Below, in pieces: positions 19,101-27,125 of a DNA stretch of 32,847 nucleotides. The stretch covers positions 1 through 32,847 of the forward strand of contig JAAUTD010000005.1 in NCBI GenBank assembly GCA_012031845.1, read 5' to 3'. The position numbers and the translations under genes are program-made. Under the pieces are notes generated by a model. It was not told the DNA's origin and made no database searches. It worked only from the letters and a program-made list of their open reading frames with translations. Each line of letters opens with the position of its first letter. The first letter of the stretch is position 1. Origin of the DNA: Synechococcaceae cyanobacterium SM1_2_3 (lineage in GTDB: Bacteria; Pseudomonadota; Gammaproteobacteria; Competibacterales; Competibacteraceae).

Positions 19101-19874
19101 TTTTCAGGATAACCTGAACGGGCGCTATCCGCTGGCGCGCAGTTCCATTCAATGGAGCGGCGCGGCTGCGGGTTCTGCGCCAGGCGGCAACGTCCCGGTC
19201 AACACCATTCAGTGGGTAGCCAGGGCCGAACACCCCGCCTGTAAGCCGCACGGTAGCCGGGCCGCCGGACGCCACACTGGCGGCGTTTTGGCCGGTTTTT
19301 TGGCCCCAACGGCCTGATGGACAGCTTTTTCAAGCAGCACTTGCAACCGTATGTGGAAACCTCATCTGGCGGTTGGCGCTGGCGCGGCCCGGCTGGCCCG
19401 GAGCAGAGCATCACTCCAGAGGCGTTGCAGGCGTTCCAGCGCGCCGCCGCGATCCGCGATGCGTTGTTCAGCGGCAACAGTCAGACGCCGACGGTGCGTT
19501 TTCAGTTGGCCCCGGTTGAAACCAGCGCTGATGTCAGCCAGTTAGTCGTCAGCCTGGACGGCCAAACCCTGAGTTATACCGTCGGCCAGGCGGCGCGGGT
19601 GGCCGATGTGCAATGGAACGGCTCATCGGGACAGGCCCGGATTGACTTTTTGCCGCCATTGGCGGGCGGCCCATCACAACTGAACGAAACGGGCCCCTGG
19701 GCCTGGTTCAAGCTTCTGGATCAGGCGCAACTTCAGCCGATGGCGACTGGGCAATTCCGGATCATTTTCCAACTGAGTGGGCGTCAGGCTATTTACGAAT
19801 TACGCACCCCCGGCAGTATTAATCCCTTCCGCCCGCGTGAACTGGAGGGTTTTCGGTGCCCCGATCAACTGTGA
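16137..19874 (+). CDS. tssM: T6SS inner-membrane protein TssM (IcmF), about four frameshifts
   Basis: TssM spans the inner membrane and periplasm as the core of the T6SS membrane complex. Two N-terminal membrane helices (about residues 10-32 and 44-64) precede a cytoplasmic NTPase-like domain with Walker A GPPGSGKTT at residue 156 and the LLDTAGRYT motif; a third helix near residues 465-485 leads to a long periplasmic part. The frame breaks in T-runs at 18339-18343 and 19100-19104 (one base missing each) and probably at 19234-19237 and 19286-19289 (one extra base each). The final part (FGRFFGPNGLMDSFF onward) matches the family C-terminus. Joined length is about 1245 residues, normal. Between GRYPLARSS and the FGRFF motif there are about 50 extra residues of doubtful frame. 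The start at 16137 follows tssL by 5 bases. Confidence 0.92.
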
Positions 19875-20638
19875 ATTCTGCTGCTGAATGGCCGACGACG
19901 GGCTTCTTTGGCAAGCTGCCCAGCCGGGGTGACTTCATTGGCCGCCATTTGCCCAAGAGCTTCTTGCAGCCGTGGGATGCCTGGCTGCAAGCCGCAATAG
20001 CCCAAAGTAAAAGCCAGCTGGGCGAATCCTGGCGCGATTTGTACTGCACCAGCCCGATTTGGCGGTTTGCGCTGGGGGCTGGCGTTTGCGGTCCCTTAGC
20101 CTGCGCTGGAATTCTGATGCCGAGCATGGATCGGGTCGGTCGTTATTATCCGCTGGCGATCACTGCGCCGCTCGCGCCAAACTGGCCTTTGCTGGCGTTG
20201 CCGATCAGTAGCTCGCTGTGGTTCGAGCAGCTTGAACATCTGGCGCTGGATGCGCTGGATCGCGATCAATTGGATCTGGACGAGTTTAGCCAACAGGTGG
20301 CGGCCTTGGCGCAACCGCCCCATGCCGATACCCCGGCGGTTGGAGCCGCTACTGGGAGCGCCTGGTATTGTCCGCTGCCGGAATCGCTGGATATACTCCG
20401 GGCGTCAACAGTATTGGCAAGCCAATTGCTTAAACAAGGGTTTGCTCAGCCCAGCTTGTGGTGGACCGACGGCTCTGATCAGATCGCCCGTTGTTTGCTG
20501 ATTTGTGATGGAATGCCACCCGTTGTCGGCTTTGCGGCGCTGCTGGCGGGTCATTGGCAGCAATGGGGTTGGAATGAACAATCACTCATCGGTATTGCCG
20601 ATTGGCCGGATGAGTTAGCCACCGCAGCGGAGGAATAA
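19856..20638 (+). CDS. tagF: T6SS regulatory protein TagF
   Basis: TagF is a cytoplasmic post-translational repressor in HSI-I-type T6SS; in P. aeruginosa it acts on Fha in parallel with the PpkA/PppA pathway. The 260-residue protein has the family N-terminal core TTGFFGKLPSRGDFIGRHLP, then WRFALGAGVCG and MPSMDRVGRYYPLAI, and extends to the usual end. It starts at a GTG at 19856 with GGAGGG six bases upstream and overlaps the end of tssM by 19 bases. Intact. Confidence 0.95.
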   Translation: MPRSTVNSAAEWPTTGFFGKLPSRGDFIGRHLPKSFLQPWDAWLQAAIAQSKSQLGESWRDLYCTSPIWRFALGAGVCGPLACAGILMPSMDRVGRYYPLAITAPLAPNWPLLALPISSSLWFEQLEHLALDALDRDQLDLDEFSQQVAALAQPPHADTPAVGAATGSAWYCPLPESLDILRASTVLASQLLKQGFAQPSLWWTDGSDQIARCLLICDGMPPVVGFAALLAGHWQQWGWNEQSLIGIADWPDELATAAEE

Positions 20639-20640
20639 CA

Positions 20641-21462
20641 ATGGGTCAGCAAAAGAACTTTCAATGGTCATCCGCCGGTCGCAGCCATGTCGGTATGGTG
20701 AGGGCGATTAACGAGGACGCCTGCCTGGCGATGCCTGAAGTAGGATTATGGACGGTAGCCGATGGCATGGGCGGGCATGAAGCTGGCGATGTCGCCAGCC
20801 GAATGATCATTGATGCGCTGCAACAGATCAGTCCACCGCAAAACTGGCGGGAATTTGTGGAGTCAGCCCGCGAGCAGTTGCGCCAGGTCAATCGGCGGTT
20901 GCGCGAGGAATCGGCCCAGCGTTACCAGCATCGTACTATCGGCAGCACGGTGGTGGTGCTGCTGGCTTACGAAGATCAGTGCGCCTGCCTGTGGGTGGGA
21001 GACAGCCGGATTTACCGGCTGCGCGACGGTCAGCTTCAGCAATTAACTCGTGATCACAGCCATGTGCAGGAACTGGTTGACCAGGGCTTGATTGCGCCTG
21101 AAGACGCCCATTCTCACCCGCTGGCCAATGTGATTACCCGGGCGGTGGGTTCGGCGGAGGAGTTGCTGGTTGACGAAGCGGTGTATCCGCTGCAGGCCGG
21201 CGATTTATTCCTGCTGTGCAGCGATGGCCTCAATAAGACCGTAAGTGACGAAGAAATTGCCAGTTTGCTGGCCCATAGTGACCATAATTGTCAGGAAGCC
21301 GTCAAAGCGTTCATTCATCTGGCCCTGATGCGGGACGCCAGCGATAACGTCACGACGGTAGTCGTGAATATTGGCGATCCAACTACGGATTGCCTGGCGA
21401 CCGAAGATGTCGGTTCCGAGACGATGGCTAATCCAATTCCGCCGGATTGGTATTTGGAATGA
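20641..21462 (+). CDS. pppA: PP2C-family phosphatase PppA (T6SS-associated)
   Basis: PppA is the serine/threonine phosphatase that reverses PpkA phosphorylation of Fha and helps switch off or reposition the HSI-I T6SS. The 273-residue protein has the PP2C motifs in order: NED (residue 24 on), ADGMGGHEAGD (40-50), GSTVVVLL, GDSRIYRL, LCSDGLNKT and RDASDNVTTV, so the metal-binding aspartates are all present. It starts at an ATG at 20641, two bases after the tagF stop, with GGAGG upstream. In HSI-I ppkA is next to pppA; here the array ends with pppA and a sulfur gene pair follows on the other strand. Confidence 0.94.
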   Translation: MGQQKNFQWSSAGRSHVGMVRAINEDACLAMPEVGLWTVADGMGGHEAGDVASRMIIDALQQISPPQNWREFVESAREQLRQVNRRLREESAQRYQHRTIGSTVVVLLAYEDQCACLWVGDSRIYRLRDGQLQQLTRDHSHVQELVDQGLIAPEDAHSHPLANVITRAVGSAEELLVDEAVYPLQAGDLFLLCSDGLNKTVSDEEIASLLAHSDHNCQEAVKAFIHLALMRDASDNVTTVVVNIGDPTTDCLATEDVGSETMANPIPPDWYLE

Positions 21463-21468
21463 AGCGTC

Positions 21469-21495
21469 ATGCCGCCCCGGTCATTGGGGCGGCAT
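21469..21495. terminator. Strong hairpin between convergent pppA and the DUF934 gene
   Basis: ATGCCGCCCC and GGGGCGGCAT form a perfect 10-base stem with a 7-base loop, 6 bases after the pppA stop and 39 bases after the end of the convergent minus-strand gene. There is no T-run on either side, so it may serve as a bidirectional terminator or 3' end stabiliser. Confidence 0.55.
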
Positions 21496-21534
21496 CCGTT
21501 CATCAAATTCAGCATCTATTCTTCATTGAAGCGC

Positions 21535-22020
21535 CTACCGCCCGCGCCGATACAACGGCAACGGCTGATCTACGGCGGGCTGATAACTCTCGCTGAAATC
21601 GCCGAAGGCTTCCAGCGCATCCTCCAGACTGCGATCCGCCCGCAGTTCAAAAGCGTCGAATCCGGCGCGAGCCATAAAAAACAACTGATCCCGCAACACG
21701 TCGCCGACCGCCCGGATTTCCCCGGCATAGTCGTGACGTTCGCGCAATAAACGGGCTTGGGAATAGGCGCGGCCATCGTTGAATTTGGGAAATTCCAGCG
21801 CCACCACTGCAATTCTGGGTAAATCCTCAGCCAGTTCAGCGGGATTAGCTGTATTCGGCAGGCGCACCCCGACCGGATCGCCACGCTCCAGTAGCGCGCT
21901 GCGCTGCTGCTTCCAGTACGCCAGGGGCACAATAACCGGCCCTGCCGAATATTCAGCGGCAGGGTCGGTCAAGTGTTGCCAGTCGTCTTCGACAATCTGC
22001 CGGTTCTTGATAATTCGCAT
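21535..22020 (-). CDS. DUF934 protein, sulfite reductase-associated
   Basis: The 161-residue protein matches what I know of DUF934, a small family found next to sulfite reductase genes in proteobacteria; its exact role is not known. Visible features are LLERGDPVGVRLPNTANPAE, IAVVALEFPKFNDGRAYSQA and LRERHDYAGEIRAVGDVLRD; the FPKFNDGRAYSQARLLR block is typical of the family. The start at 22020 (MRIIKNRQ) has AGGAG seven bases upstream and lies 10 bases after the sulfite reductase stop, so the two are one operon. cysH, often the next gene, is absent. The C-terminus ends 39 bases from the hairpin shared with pppA. Confidence 0.85.
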   Translation of the reverse strand: MRIIKNRQIVEDDWQHLTDPAAEYSAGPVIVPLAYWKQQRSALLERGDPVGVRLPNTANPAELAEDLPRIAVVALEFPKFNDGRAYSQARLLRERHDYAGEIRAVGDVLRDQLFFMARAGFDAFELRADRSLEDALEAFGDFSESYQPAVDQPLPLYRRGR

Positions 22021-22030
22021 GGCGTCGCTC

Positions 22031-23728
22031 CTAGGCGGCATCAGCTTCCAGTTCCCGCGCCGCTGCTGGCGCTCCTACTGACGGATAAGCTCGCGCCCGG
22101 AACGGTTCCAGACCAATGCGGCGGAAGGTATCGAGGAACCGCTCGTCGTCTTCGCGCTGTTCCACATAAACCCGCAGAATGCGTTCCAGGGTGTTGGCGA
22201 CTTCGGTTTTCGGCACTGACGGGCCGAGAATGTCGCCCAAGGACACATCATTTTCCGAAGATCCGCCCAGCGAAATCTGGTACCACTGCTCGCCTTTCTT
22301 ATCCACGCCAAGAATGCCGATATGCCCGACATGGTGATGCCCACAGGCGTTCATGCAGCCGGACATGTTCAGGCGAATCGGACCCAGATCATAGAGATAG
22401 TCGAGTTGATCGAATTTTTCGTTGATCTGCTGGGCCACGTCAATCGAACTGGCGTTGGCCAGACTGCAAAAATCCAGGCCTGGACAGCAGATCATGTCCG
22501 CCAGGGTGCCAATCACTGGCGCGGCCAGCTTTTGCAGCTTGAGCGCATTCCACAGCGGATAGAGATCAGCCTGTCGCACATCGGCCAGCAGCAGGTTTTG
22601 CTGATGGGTGGCGCGTATCTGACCGAAGCTGTAGCGGTCGGCCAAATCGGCGACTGCATCCATTTGTTCGGCGCTGATGTCGCCCGGCGGTGTGCTGGGG
22701 TCTTTGAGCGCCACGAAGACGTTGCGATAGCCAGCAACTTTGTGATCAGCCACGTTGTAACGCACCCAGGCGGCAAATGCCCGATCCGCCTTCAGCCATT
22801 GGCCTAAGCTGGCGTCATCGGCCGCCGCCGGATCGTAGAGTGGCGGCGCAAAGTAGCGACGCACCCGCTCGACTTCAGAAGCATCCAGCACCAGCCCGGA
22901 ATCCTTGATCTGCGCCCATTCGGTCTCCACTAACTCGCCAAATTTCTCCCGCCCCAGCGCCTTGACCAGAATCTTGATCCGGGCTTTGTACAAGTTGTCG
23001 CGGCGGCCTTGCTGGTTATAAACCCGCAAAATGGCTTCCAGATAGGACAGCAGGTCGCGTTCCGGCAGAAACTCGCGGATCACCTGGCCGATGATCGGGG
23101 TGCGGCCCAAGCCACCACCCACCAGCACTCGAAAGCCGATTTCGCCTTGGTCGTTGCGCATCAGGTTCAGGCCAATGTCATGCACTTGGGCGGCGGCGCG
23201 GTCGTGCATTGCGCCAGTGACGGCGATTTTGAACTTGCGCGGCAGATAGGAAAATTCCGGGTGGAAAGTGGACCACTGGCGGATGATTTCGCAGTAAAGG
23301 CGCGGGTCTTCCAGTTCATCCTTGGCGACCCCGGCCAGATGATCAGCAGTAACGTTGCGGATGCAGTTGCCGCTGGTCTGGATGGCGTGCATCTCCACCG
23401 TCGCCAGATCAGCCAGAATGTCCGGGGTTTCTTCCAGCTTCGGCCAGTTGTACTGGATGTTCTGGCGGGTGGTGAAGTGACCATAATTTTTATCGTAGCG
23501 GCGGGCGATATGCGCCAGCATCCGCATTTGCCGTGACGAAAGCAGGCCATAGGGAATGGCGACCCGCAACATCGGCGCATGGCGCTGAATATAAAGCCCG
23601 TTCATCAACCGCAGTGGCCGGAATTCATCGTCGGTCAGCTCGCCGGCCAGATAGCGCCGAACCTGACCGCGAAACTGAGCTACCCGCTCGTCCACGAGCG
23701 TCTGATCATAATGGTCGTACTGGTACAT
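22031..23728 (-). CDS. cysI: Sulfite reductase hemoprotein (siroheme/4Fe-4S), CysI-type
   Basis: This enzyme reduces sulfite to sulfide with six electrons in sulfur assimilation. The 565-residue protein has two ferredoxin-like/siroheme half-domains; the N-terminal half shows HFTTRQNIQYNW and IQTSGNCIRNVTADHLAGV, and the cluster-binding cysteines are C415 and C421 (CPGLDFC) and C458 and C462 (CMNACGHHH). Members of this nitrite/sulfite reductase family are hard to separate, but the DUF934 partner gene favours sulfite. The ATG at 23728 is used. No flavoprotein (cysJ) is adjacent, so the electron donor is unknown. No frameshift was found. Confidence 0.9.
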   Translation of the reverse strand: MYQYDHYDQTLVDERVAQFRGQVRRYLAGELTDDEFRPLRLMNGLYIQRHAPMLRVAIPYGLLSSRQMRMLAHIARRYDKNYGHFTTRQNIQYNWPKLEETPDILADLATVEMHAIQTSGNCIRNVTADHLAGVAKDELEDPRLYCEIIRQWSTFHPEFSYLPRKFKIAVTGAMHDRAAAQVHDIGLNLMRNDQGEIGFRVLVGGGLGRTPIIGQVIREFLPERDLLSYLEAILRVYNQQGRRDNLYKARIKILVKALGREKFGELVETEWAQIKDSGLVLDASEVERVRRYFAPPLYDPAAADDASLGQWLKADRAFAAWVRYNVADHKVAGYRNVFVALKDPSTPPGDISAEQMDAVADLADRYSFGQIRATHQQNLLLADVRQADLYPLWNALKLQKLAAPVIGTLADMICCPGLDFCSLANASSIDVAQQINEKFDQLDYLYDLGPIRLNMSGCMNACGHHHVGHIGILGVDKKGEQWYQISLGGSSENDVSLGDILGPSVPKTEVANTLERILRVYVEQREDDERFLDTFRRIGLEPFRARAYPSVGAPAAARELEADAA

Positions 23729-23866
23729 GGTCGTCGGTTCCCGCAGTCCGGTGATACATCCGCCTTAGCCAAAATTGCTTTGGGCAGTCATTTTTCCAAC
23801 CTTAGCATTGTGGTTATATGCAAATAAAGTATTTTTTATCCATAAATTTATAGCTATTAATTCTAA
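23729..23866 (-). promoter_or_regulatory. AT-rich upstream region of the sulfite reductase operon
   Basis: The stretch before the sulfite reductase start is markedly AT-rich at 23815-23866 and must hold the promoter of this two-gene operon. No -35/-10 pair with good spacing stands out, and a CysB-type site cannot be recognised with confidence. Confidence 0.3.
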
Positions 23867-23901
23867 ATGGGTTAGTTCATCAACCCATGCGGTGAAACCG
23901 C
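23867..23901 (-). terminator. Tandem hairpins after the DUF1028 gene
   Basis: Two hairpins lie 41 bases beyond the DUF1028 stop: GCGGT/ACCGC with a 3-base loop, and ATGGGTT/AACCCAT with an 8-base loop, followed on the minus strand by TTTAGAATTAATA. They could end transcription of the upstream five-gene run, although the T-run is short. Confidence 0.35.
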
Positions 23902-23941
23902 TTGGCAGCACCGGATCATTGGCGGATACGCCCTTAATGCG

Positions 23942-24826
23942 CTAAGTGACGAGATGATTCGCCCGTAACCACAATTGATGTTTCTGACGCATATCGGCCA
24001 GCACTTCCAAATCGATTTGATCGTCACTGCGAATGCGCTCGTCATAATTCTCCCATCCCATGAAATCCCGCAATGCCTTCAGCAAAGTTTCATCACAAAC
24101 GCCGGTCGCTGCGCCCTGATAAAAGCCGCGATGGTGCAACATCTGCTGAAGATCATGAGCAATAACACGGTCAATCTTAACCAGTTGATCGGGTTCACTG
24201 CGGAAATAGGTCAGGCGGTGAATCGCATAAAGCCGCTCCAGCTCGGCAATGGGCGCAGGATGATCGTAAACCGATATATCCACATAGCGGTCATCAAAGC
24301 CGCCATAACCACCGCCAGCCCGCACTATCAATAAAGCCGCTGACTGCTGGCCGCGCCGGTCGCCGCCGCTGGCTTGTCCGGCCTGCAATGCCGCTAATAG
24401 CCGCTCGGCCAGCGATCCCCGGCTGTCTTCAAATGTTGAAACCATATTTTCCACGACTGGCGAACCGGCCAAAGTATTGCCCTGCGCCGCGCAATGTTGG
24501 CCTTGCAGACTCCCAGCCCAGTCGAAACACTGCGCTCCGGTAAAGCTGGCGGTATGGCCCTGAGCATTGATGATGCCGACTTGCCGGTAATCGCGCTGGT
24601 CGTCACTGCCGGTAAGAATCTCGACCGCCTGTTGTGGCGATGCGCCATTCTCCAGCAACGCCAGACCACGCGGGCCATAGCTGGTATTGCAATAAGACTG
24701 CGTGGCGACTGCGCCCACTCCAGCCCTGGCGAAAGGAATAGACACGCCGACATTGGGAAATTTGGATTGCGCCGCAACGCCCAGATCGCCATTCGCGGGA
24801 TCAAAAGCGACAATGGAAAAGGTCAT
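23942..24826 (-). CDS. DUF1028 (Ntn hydrolase-like) protein with C-terminal peptidoglycan-binding-like domain
   Basis: The N-terminal about 220 residues are a DUF1028 domain (TFSIVAFDPANGDLGVAAQS, VGVSIPFARAGVGAVATQSY, NPxx-type core ending GGYGGFDDRYVDISVYDHPA), a family placed with Ntn hydrolases. The rest (HDLQQMLHHRGFYQGAATG, ETLLKALRDFMGWENYDERI) resembles the small putative peptidoglycan-binding domain often joined to DUF1028. The start at 24826 (MTFS) has GGAG nine bases upstream and would place Thr at residue 2, a possible N-terminal nucleophile; an upstream in-frame TTG is rejected. The function is unknown. No signal peptide is seen. It follows the cyclic nucleotide-binding gene by 18 bases, suggesting one operon. 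Confidence 0.85.
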   Translation of the reverse strand: MTFSIVAFDPANGDLGVAAQSKFPNVGVSIPFARAGVGAVATQSYCNTSYGPRGLALLENGASPQQAVEILTGSDDQRDYRQVGIINAQGHTASFTGAQCFDWAGSLQGQHCAAQGNTLAGSPVVENMVSTFEDSRGSLAERLLAALQAGQASGGDRRGQQSAALLIVRAGGGYGGFDDRYVDISVYDHPAPIAELERLYAIHRLTYFRSEPDQLVKIDRVIAHDLQQMLHHRGFYQGAATGVCDETLLKALRDFMGWENYDERIRSDDQIDLEVLADMRQKHQLWLRANHLVT

Positions 24827-24844
24827 AATCAATGTCTCCGATGT

Positions 24845-25339
24845 TTAAGCGGGTTCTTGTTCCAGCAGATCGCTTAAATCACCGCTGGTTTTTCGCAAAT
24901 TCTGGCTCAGGAAATAAGCAATTTTCATGAGAATCATCAAGGCCAGTTTAGGGCAGTCTTCTGACAGCTTTTCAAACATGGCGCGGTTGATAATCAGTAA
25001 TTCACTGTCTTCCCTGGCGATTGCCTTGGCTGAGCGGGGCTGAGTATCAATTAACGACATTTCGCCATAGGTTCTACCCACTCTTAGCGTGGCGATCACT
25101 TTTTCTTTCTTGTGAATTTCTATCGAGCCTTTTATCACAATCCCCATTGAATCGCCTTGACTGCTTTCATCAAATAACATCAAACCCGCCTGTATCGAAT
25201 AGGGTTTGAAATAACGGCCTATGGTCAACATCTGCTGCCATGAGAAATCTCTGGCCCACGAAGTTGTATCCAGCATCTCCGCAACCTTAGTAGAGGAGTC
25301 ACCCATGCAGACCAGATTAAATACGTCGGAAATAACCAC
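24845..25339 (-). CDS. Cyclic nucleotide-binding-domain protein (Crp/EPAC-type sensor)
   Basis: The 164-residue protein is essentially one cyclic nucleotide-binding beta-roll: YFKPYSIQAGLMLFDESSQG, MGIVIKGSIEIHKKEK, and a phosphate-binding cassette G92-E93-M-S-L-I-D-x-x-x-R102-S-A. The arginine and glutamate that bind the cyclic phosphate are present. No DNA-binding helix-turn-helix follows, only one C-terminal helix (MILMKIAYFLSQNLRKTSGD), so it is probably a stand-alone sensor rather than a transcription factor. The start is a GTG at 25339 after AAGGAAAAGG; an ATG at residue 12 is also possible. It lies 24 bases after the ThiF-like gene and 18 before DUF1028. Confidence 0.85.
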   Translation of the reverse strand: MVISDVFNLVCMGDSSTKVAEMLDTTSWARDFSWQQMLTIGRYFKPYSIQAGLMLFDESSQGDSMGIVIKGSIEIHKKEKVIATLRVGRTYGEMSLIDTQPRSAKAIAREDSELLIINRAMFEKLSEDCPKLALMILMKIAYFLSQNLRKTSGDLSDLLEQEPA

Positions 25340-25363
25340 AATACCTTTTCCTTATTCAATAAC

Positions 25364-26134
25364 CTATCCCCGATTCTGATGACACACCGGGCAGTTTGGT
25401 GAACGTCTGGTTTTAATCGTTCTCCATTCCATCCGCACCGCATCCAGCAATAGCAAACGTCCATCCAGGATTTCGCCAATCCCGGTTAATATCTTGAGGG
25501 TCTCCAAAGCCTGAATGCTGCCGATGATGCCGACGACGGGCGCGAATACTCCGGTTTGCGTACAGCTTTCAGCGGGTATTTCCGCATCGTGGTACAAACA
25601 ACGGTAACAGGCGCCTGCTCCGCCCGGTCGCCACGCCAGCACTTGCCCTTCCAGCCGAATAGCCGCCCCAATGACTAACGGGATGCCGCTATTGACGCAG
25701 GCGGCGTTAATGGCCCATCGTGTGGCAAGATTATCGCTGGCGTCAACTACTGCATCCGCCTGTTCTATTTGCTCCCACAACTCGGCATCATCCGGCCTTT
25801 TGGCAATAGCCGCCACTTCAATCAATGGATTCAGCGCCAACAAGCTGTCGCGAGCTGATTCAACCTTGAGTCGCCCAACATCTGCCGTGCGATGAATAAT
25901 CTGCCGTTGCAGATTGGATAAATCCACAGCATCACCATCTACCAGCGTCAATTGCCCTACGCCAGCGGCAGCCAGATACAGAGCCGCCGCCGATCCCAAT
26001 CCACCCAGCCCAATGATCAAAACACGCGACTGCCGCAGCCGCTCCTGGCCTTCGATGCCGTATTCCGGCAGCAGGATATGTCGGCTGTAGCGCAATAGCT
26101 CATCGTCAGTCATCTGATTCATTGTCGAGGTCAT
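25364..26134 (-). CDS. moeB: E1-like adenylyltransferase, MoeB/ThiF/HesA family
   Basis: Proteins of this family adenylate the C-terminus of a ubiquitin-like sulfur carrier (MoaD or ThiS). The 256-residue protein has the nucleotide-binding GLGGLGS (42-48), the following VDGDAVDLSNLQRQI, zinc cysteines C176/C179 and C248/C251, and the likely catalytic C191 (ESCTQTG). The symbol moeB is a best fit; ThiF or HesA cannot be excluded, because no moaD, thiS or other partner is nearby. There is no clear ribosome binding site before 26134, and ATGs at residues 5 and 8 are alternatives. It lies 66 bases after htpX. Confidence 0.85.
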   Translation of the reverse strand: MTSTMNQMTDDELLRYSRHILLPEYGIEGQERLRQSRVLIIGLGGLGSAAALYLAAAGVGQLTLVDGDAVDLSNLQRQIIHRTADVGRLKVESARDSLLALNPLIEVAAIAKRPDDAELWEQIEQADAVVDASDNLATRWAINAACVNSGIPLVIGAAIRLEGQVLAWRPGGAGACYRCLYHDAEIPAESCTQTGVFAPVVGIIGSIQALETLKILTGIGEILDGRLLLLDAVRMEWRTIKTRRSPNCPVCHQNRG

Positions 26135-26181
26135 TAGGGGTGATTAAAAATCATAGCAGACCGTCGCTGGTATCCTGCGCT

Positions 26182-26204
26182 CTAACTGCGCAACGGGCAG
26201 TTAG
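26182..26204 (-). other. Hairpin spanning the htpX stop codon
   Basis: CTAACTGC and GCAGTTAG form a perfect 8-base stem with a 7-base loop that includes the htpX stop (26201-26203). No T-run follows on the minus strand. It may reduce readthrough into the ThiF-like gene or mark an mRNA processing point. Confidence 0.35.
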
Positions 26205-27085
26205 CCTTGCTGGCGCAGCGCGGCGATGCGTTCTTCCAACGGCGGATGTGTCATCAACAGCTTGCGCAAACCCGCGCCCAAACCGCCATTAATGCCAAAC
26301 GCCGCCATTTCCGACGGCAGTTGCGAGGGTTCATGCAGTCGCCGCAACCGCTCCAGCGCCGCGATCATTTTGTGCCGTCCGGCCAGTTGGGCGCCGCCCG
26401 CATCAGCGTGAAACTCACGATAACGGCTGAACCCCATGACGATTAGCGACGCCAACAAGCCAAACAGAATTTCCATCACAAAACTGCTGATCATGTAGCC
26501 GATGCCGGGGCCGCGATTTTCATTGCTGGAGGACAGGGCGCGATCCACCGCATAGCCAACCACCCGCGATAAAACGATGACAAAAGTATTCAGCACGCCT
26601 TGAAGTAGGCTCAACGTCACCATGTCGCCATTCGCGACGTGACTGACTTCGTGACCGAGTACAGCTTCCACTTCATCCTCAGTCATGTGCTGCAACAGGC
26701 CGGTGCTGACCGCCACCAACGCCGCATTGCGGTTAGCGCCGGTGGCGAACGCATTTGGTTCGGGCGAATCGTACAGCGCCACTTCCGGCATCCCGATTCC
26801 GGCAGCCTGCGCCTGCCGCCGCACGGTTTCGACCAGCCAGCGTTCGGTCTGAGTCCGGGGCTGCTCAATCACCTGAGCGCCGACCGACCGTTTGGCGATC
26901 CACTTCGACATCAGCAGCGAAATCAGCGAGCCACCCATGCCAAAAATCGAAGCGAAAATCAGCAGACTGGGCAGATTCAGTCCGGACTGATGCAGAAAGC
27001 GATCAACCCCCAGCAGCCGGGCAACGATGCCCAACAGCAGCACCACCGCCAGATTGGTGGCGATAAACAGGAAGATACGTTTCAT
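26201..27085 (-). CDS. htpX: Membrane zinc metalloprotease HtpX
   Basis: HtpX degrades damaged membrane proteins in the inner membrane, with the active site facing the cytoplasm. The 294-residue protein is the usual length, with N-terminal membrane helices at about residues 4-25 and 36-58, the zinc-binding HEVSH (145-149), a further glutamate in REFHAD (E224), and two more hydrophobic stretches near 160-180 and 198-220. The ATG at 27085 has AGGAG upstream. It follows queA by 40 bases. In many bacteria htpX responds to envelope stress, but no such promoter is evident here. Confidence 0.96.
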   Translation of the reverse strand: MKRIFLFIATNLAVVLLLGIVARLLGVDRFLHQSGLNLPSLLIFASIFGMGGSLISLLMSKWIAKRSVGAQVIEQPRTQTERWLVETVRRQAQAAGIGMPEVALYDSPEPNAFATGANRNAALVAVSTGLLQHMTEDEVEAVLGHEVSHVANGDMVTLSLLQGVLNTFVIVLSRVVGYAVDRALSSSNENRGPGIGYMISSFVMEILFGLLASLIVMGFSRYREFHADAGGAQLAGRHKMIAALERLRRLHEPSQLPSEMAAFGINGGLGAGLRKLLMTHPPLEERIAALRQQG

Positions 27086-27125
27086 TCGATGGTTCTCCTA
27101 AAAAATGGATTGAACTCACTCGCGG

